Shown here in pieces: positions 50,273 to 50,423 of a DNA stretch of 50,423 bases; positions within the stretch are counted from its first letter, which is position 1, and every line of letters starts with the position of its first letter. A model generated the notes under the pieces. That model was given only the letters and a program-made list of their open reading frames with translations. It made no database searches and was not told the DNA's origin. The stretch covers positions 1 to 50,423 of the forward strand of contig JAAWGR010000014.1 of the NCBI GenBank assembly GCA_022795445.1, in the 5' to 3' direction. The position numbers and the translations under genes were made by a program. The stretch comes from Oscillibacter sp. (GTDB taxonomy: Bacteria > Bacillota > Clostridia > Oscillospirales > Oscillospiraceae).

Positions 50273-50423
50273 TTATTTGCTCAGGCCGAACCTCTTGTTG
50301 AACTTCGCGACACGTCCGCCGGTATCGACCAGCTTCTGCTTACCCGTGAAGAAGGGGTGACACTTCGAGCAGACTTCCACCTTGATATCCTTCTTGGTAG
50401 AACCTGTCTCAATCACATTACCG
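50273..50423 (-). CDS. rpmE: 50S ribosomal protein L31, C-terminal part (cut by window end)
   Basis: The last 50 residues read ..[19 protein letters not shown].., then [29 protein letters not shown]. The Cys pair in CSKCHPFF is the second half of the zinc-binding type of L31; the first Cys pair would be among the about 18 residues beyond the window edge. The protein is part of the 50S central-protuberance/bridge region. A strong terminator follows the stop codon. Confidence 0.95.
   Translation of the reverse strand, partial: GNVIETGSTKKDIKVEVCSKCHPFFTGKQKLVDTGGRVAKFNKRFGLSK

Noticed and set aside
1..50423. Searched by eye for tRNA genes, CRISPR arrays, transposases, integrases and phage genes
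   Set aside because: None with credible motifs was found.

Overview
The window is one stretch of a GC-rich, endospore-forming Firmicutes chromosome, most likely a gut Clostridia of the Oscillospiraceae type. Three sporulation genes (spoIIE, spoIID, spoIVB) are scattered through it. Promoters have the classical TTGACA/TATAAT shape with 17-bp spacers, Shine-Dalgarno sites are strong, and there are no outer-membrane genes. The family-level placement is inference from gene content and composition. No rRNA, tRNA, CRISPR array or complete insertion sequence was recognised.

Layout. 1-660: a non-coding element of two diverged, tail-to-tail repeat copies; a third copy lies at 12905-13190. 725-1570: a polytopic membrane protein. 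1645-9493: an alpha-galactoside utilisation locus on the minus strand (MsmK/UgpC-type ATPase, AraC regulator, sugar-binding lipoprotein, two CUT1 permeases, GH36 alpha-galactosidase). 9800-10465: a YesL-family protein. 10516-12789: a D-cysteine desulfhydrase-like enzyme, a hydrolase and a phosphoesterase. 13324-17152: a BMP-type nucleoside ABC transporter (ATPase and two permeases, no binding protein nearby). 17227-22275: spoIIE, a PTS_EIIC_2-type membrane protein behind a striking operator, and a CBS/DRTGG pyrophosphatase. 22620-28734: spoIID, a secreted protein with a degenerate deacetylase-like domain, a two-component system and an HtrA-like protease. 28797-33848: exonuclease III, a SUFU-domain protein, two frameshifted MORN-like paralogues, and a VWA/MoxR pair. 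33850-35224: an AT-richer island with one small membrane protein. 35225-36217: spoIVB. 36691-39790: a TAXI-TRAP transporter. 40049-45137: a MacAB-like export cassette followed by a frameshifted SLH-domain protein. 45241-45622: an orphan transcription unit that looks like a non-coding RNA of about 350 nt. 45707-46379: an XRE/membrane-protein pair with a triple operator. 46630-50423: YigZ, an HTH-GNAT fusion with a divergent small protein, HflX, a flavin reductase-like protein, and the C-terminal part of ribosomal protein L31.

The most interesting unexplained signals are these. First, the orphan RNA locus has a near-consensus promoter, an ideal Shine-Dalgarno site in front of a start-codon/Ile/stop minigene, a second 7-codon ORF and a strong terminator. 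Second, the three-copy repeat family has hairpins that show compensatory base changes between copies. Third, several promoter-overlapping inverted repeats are well defined (EIIC gene, XRE pair, HTH-GNAT pair), and a hairpin hides the hflX Shine-Dalgarno. At least four frameshifts in three reading frames can each be repaired by one base, most of them in a mononucleotide run, so they may be sequencing errors or slippage mutations.
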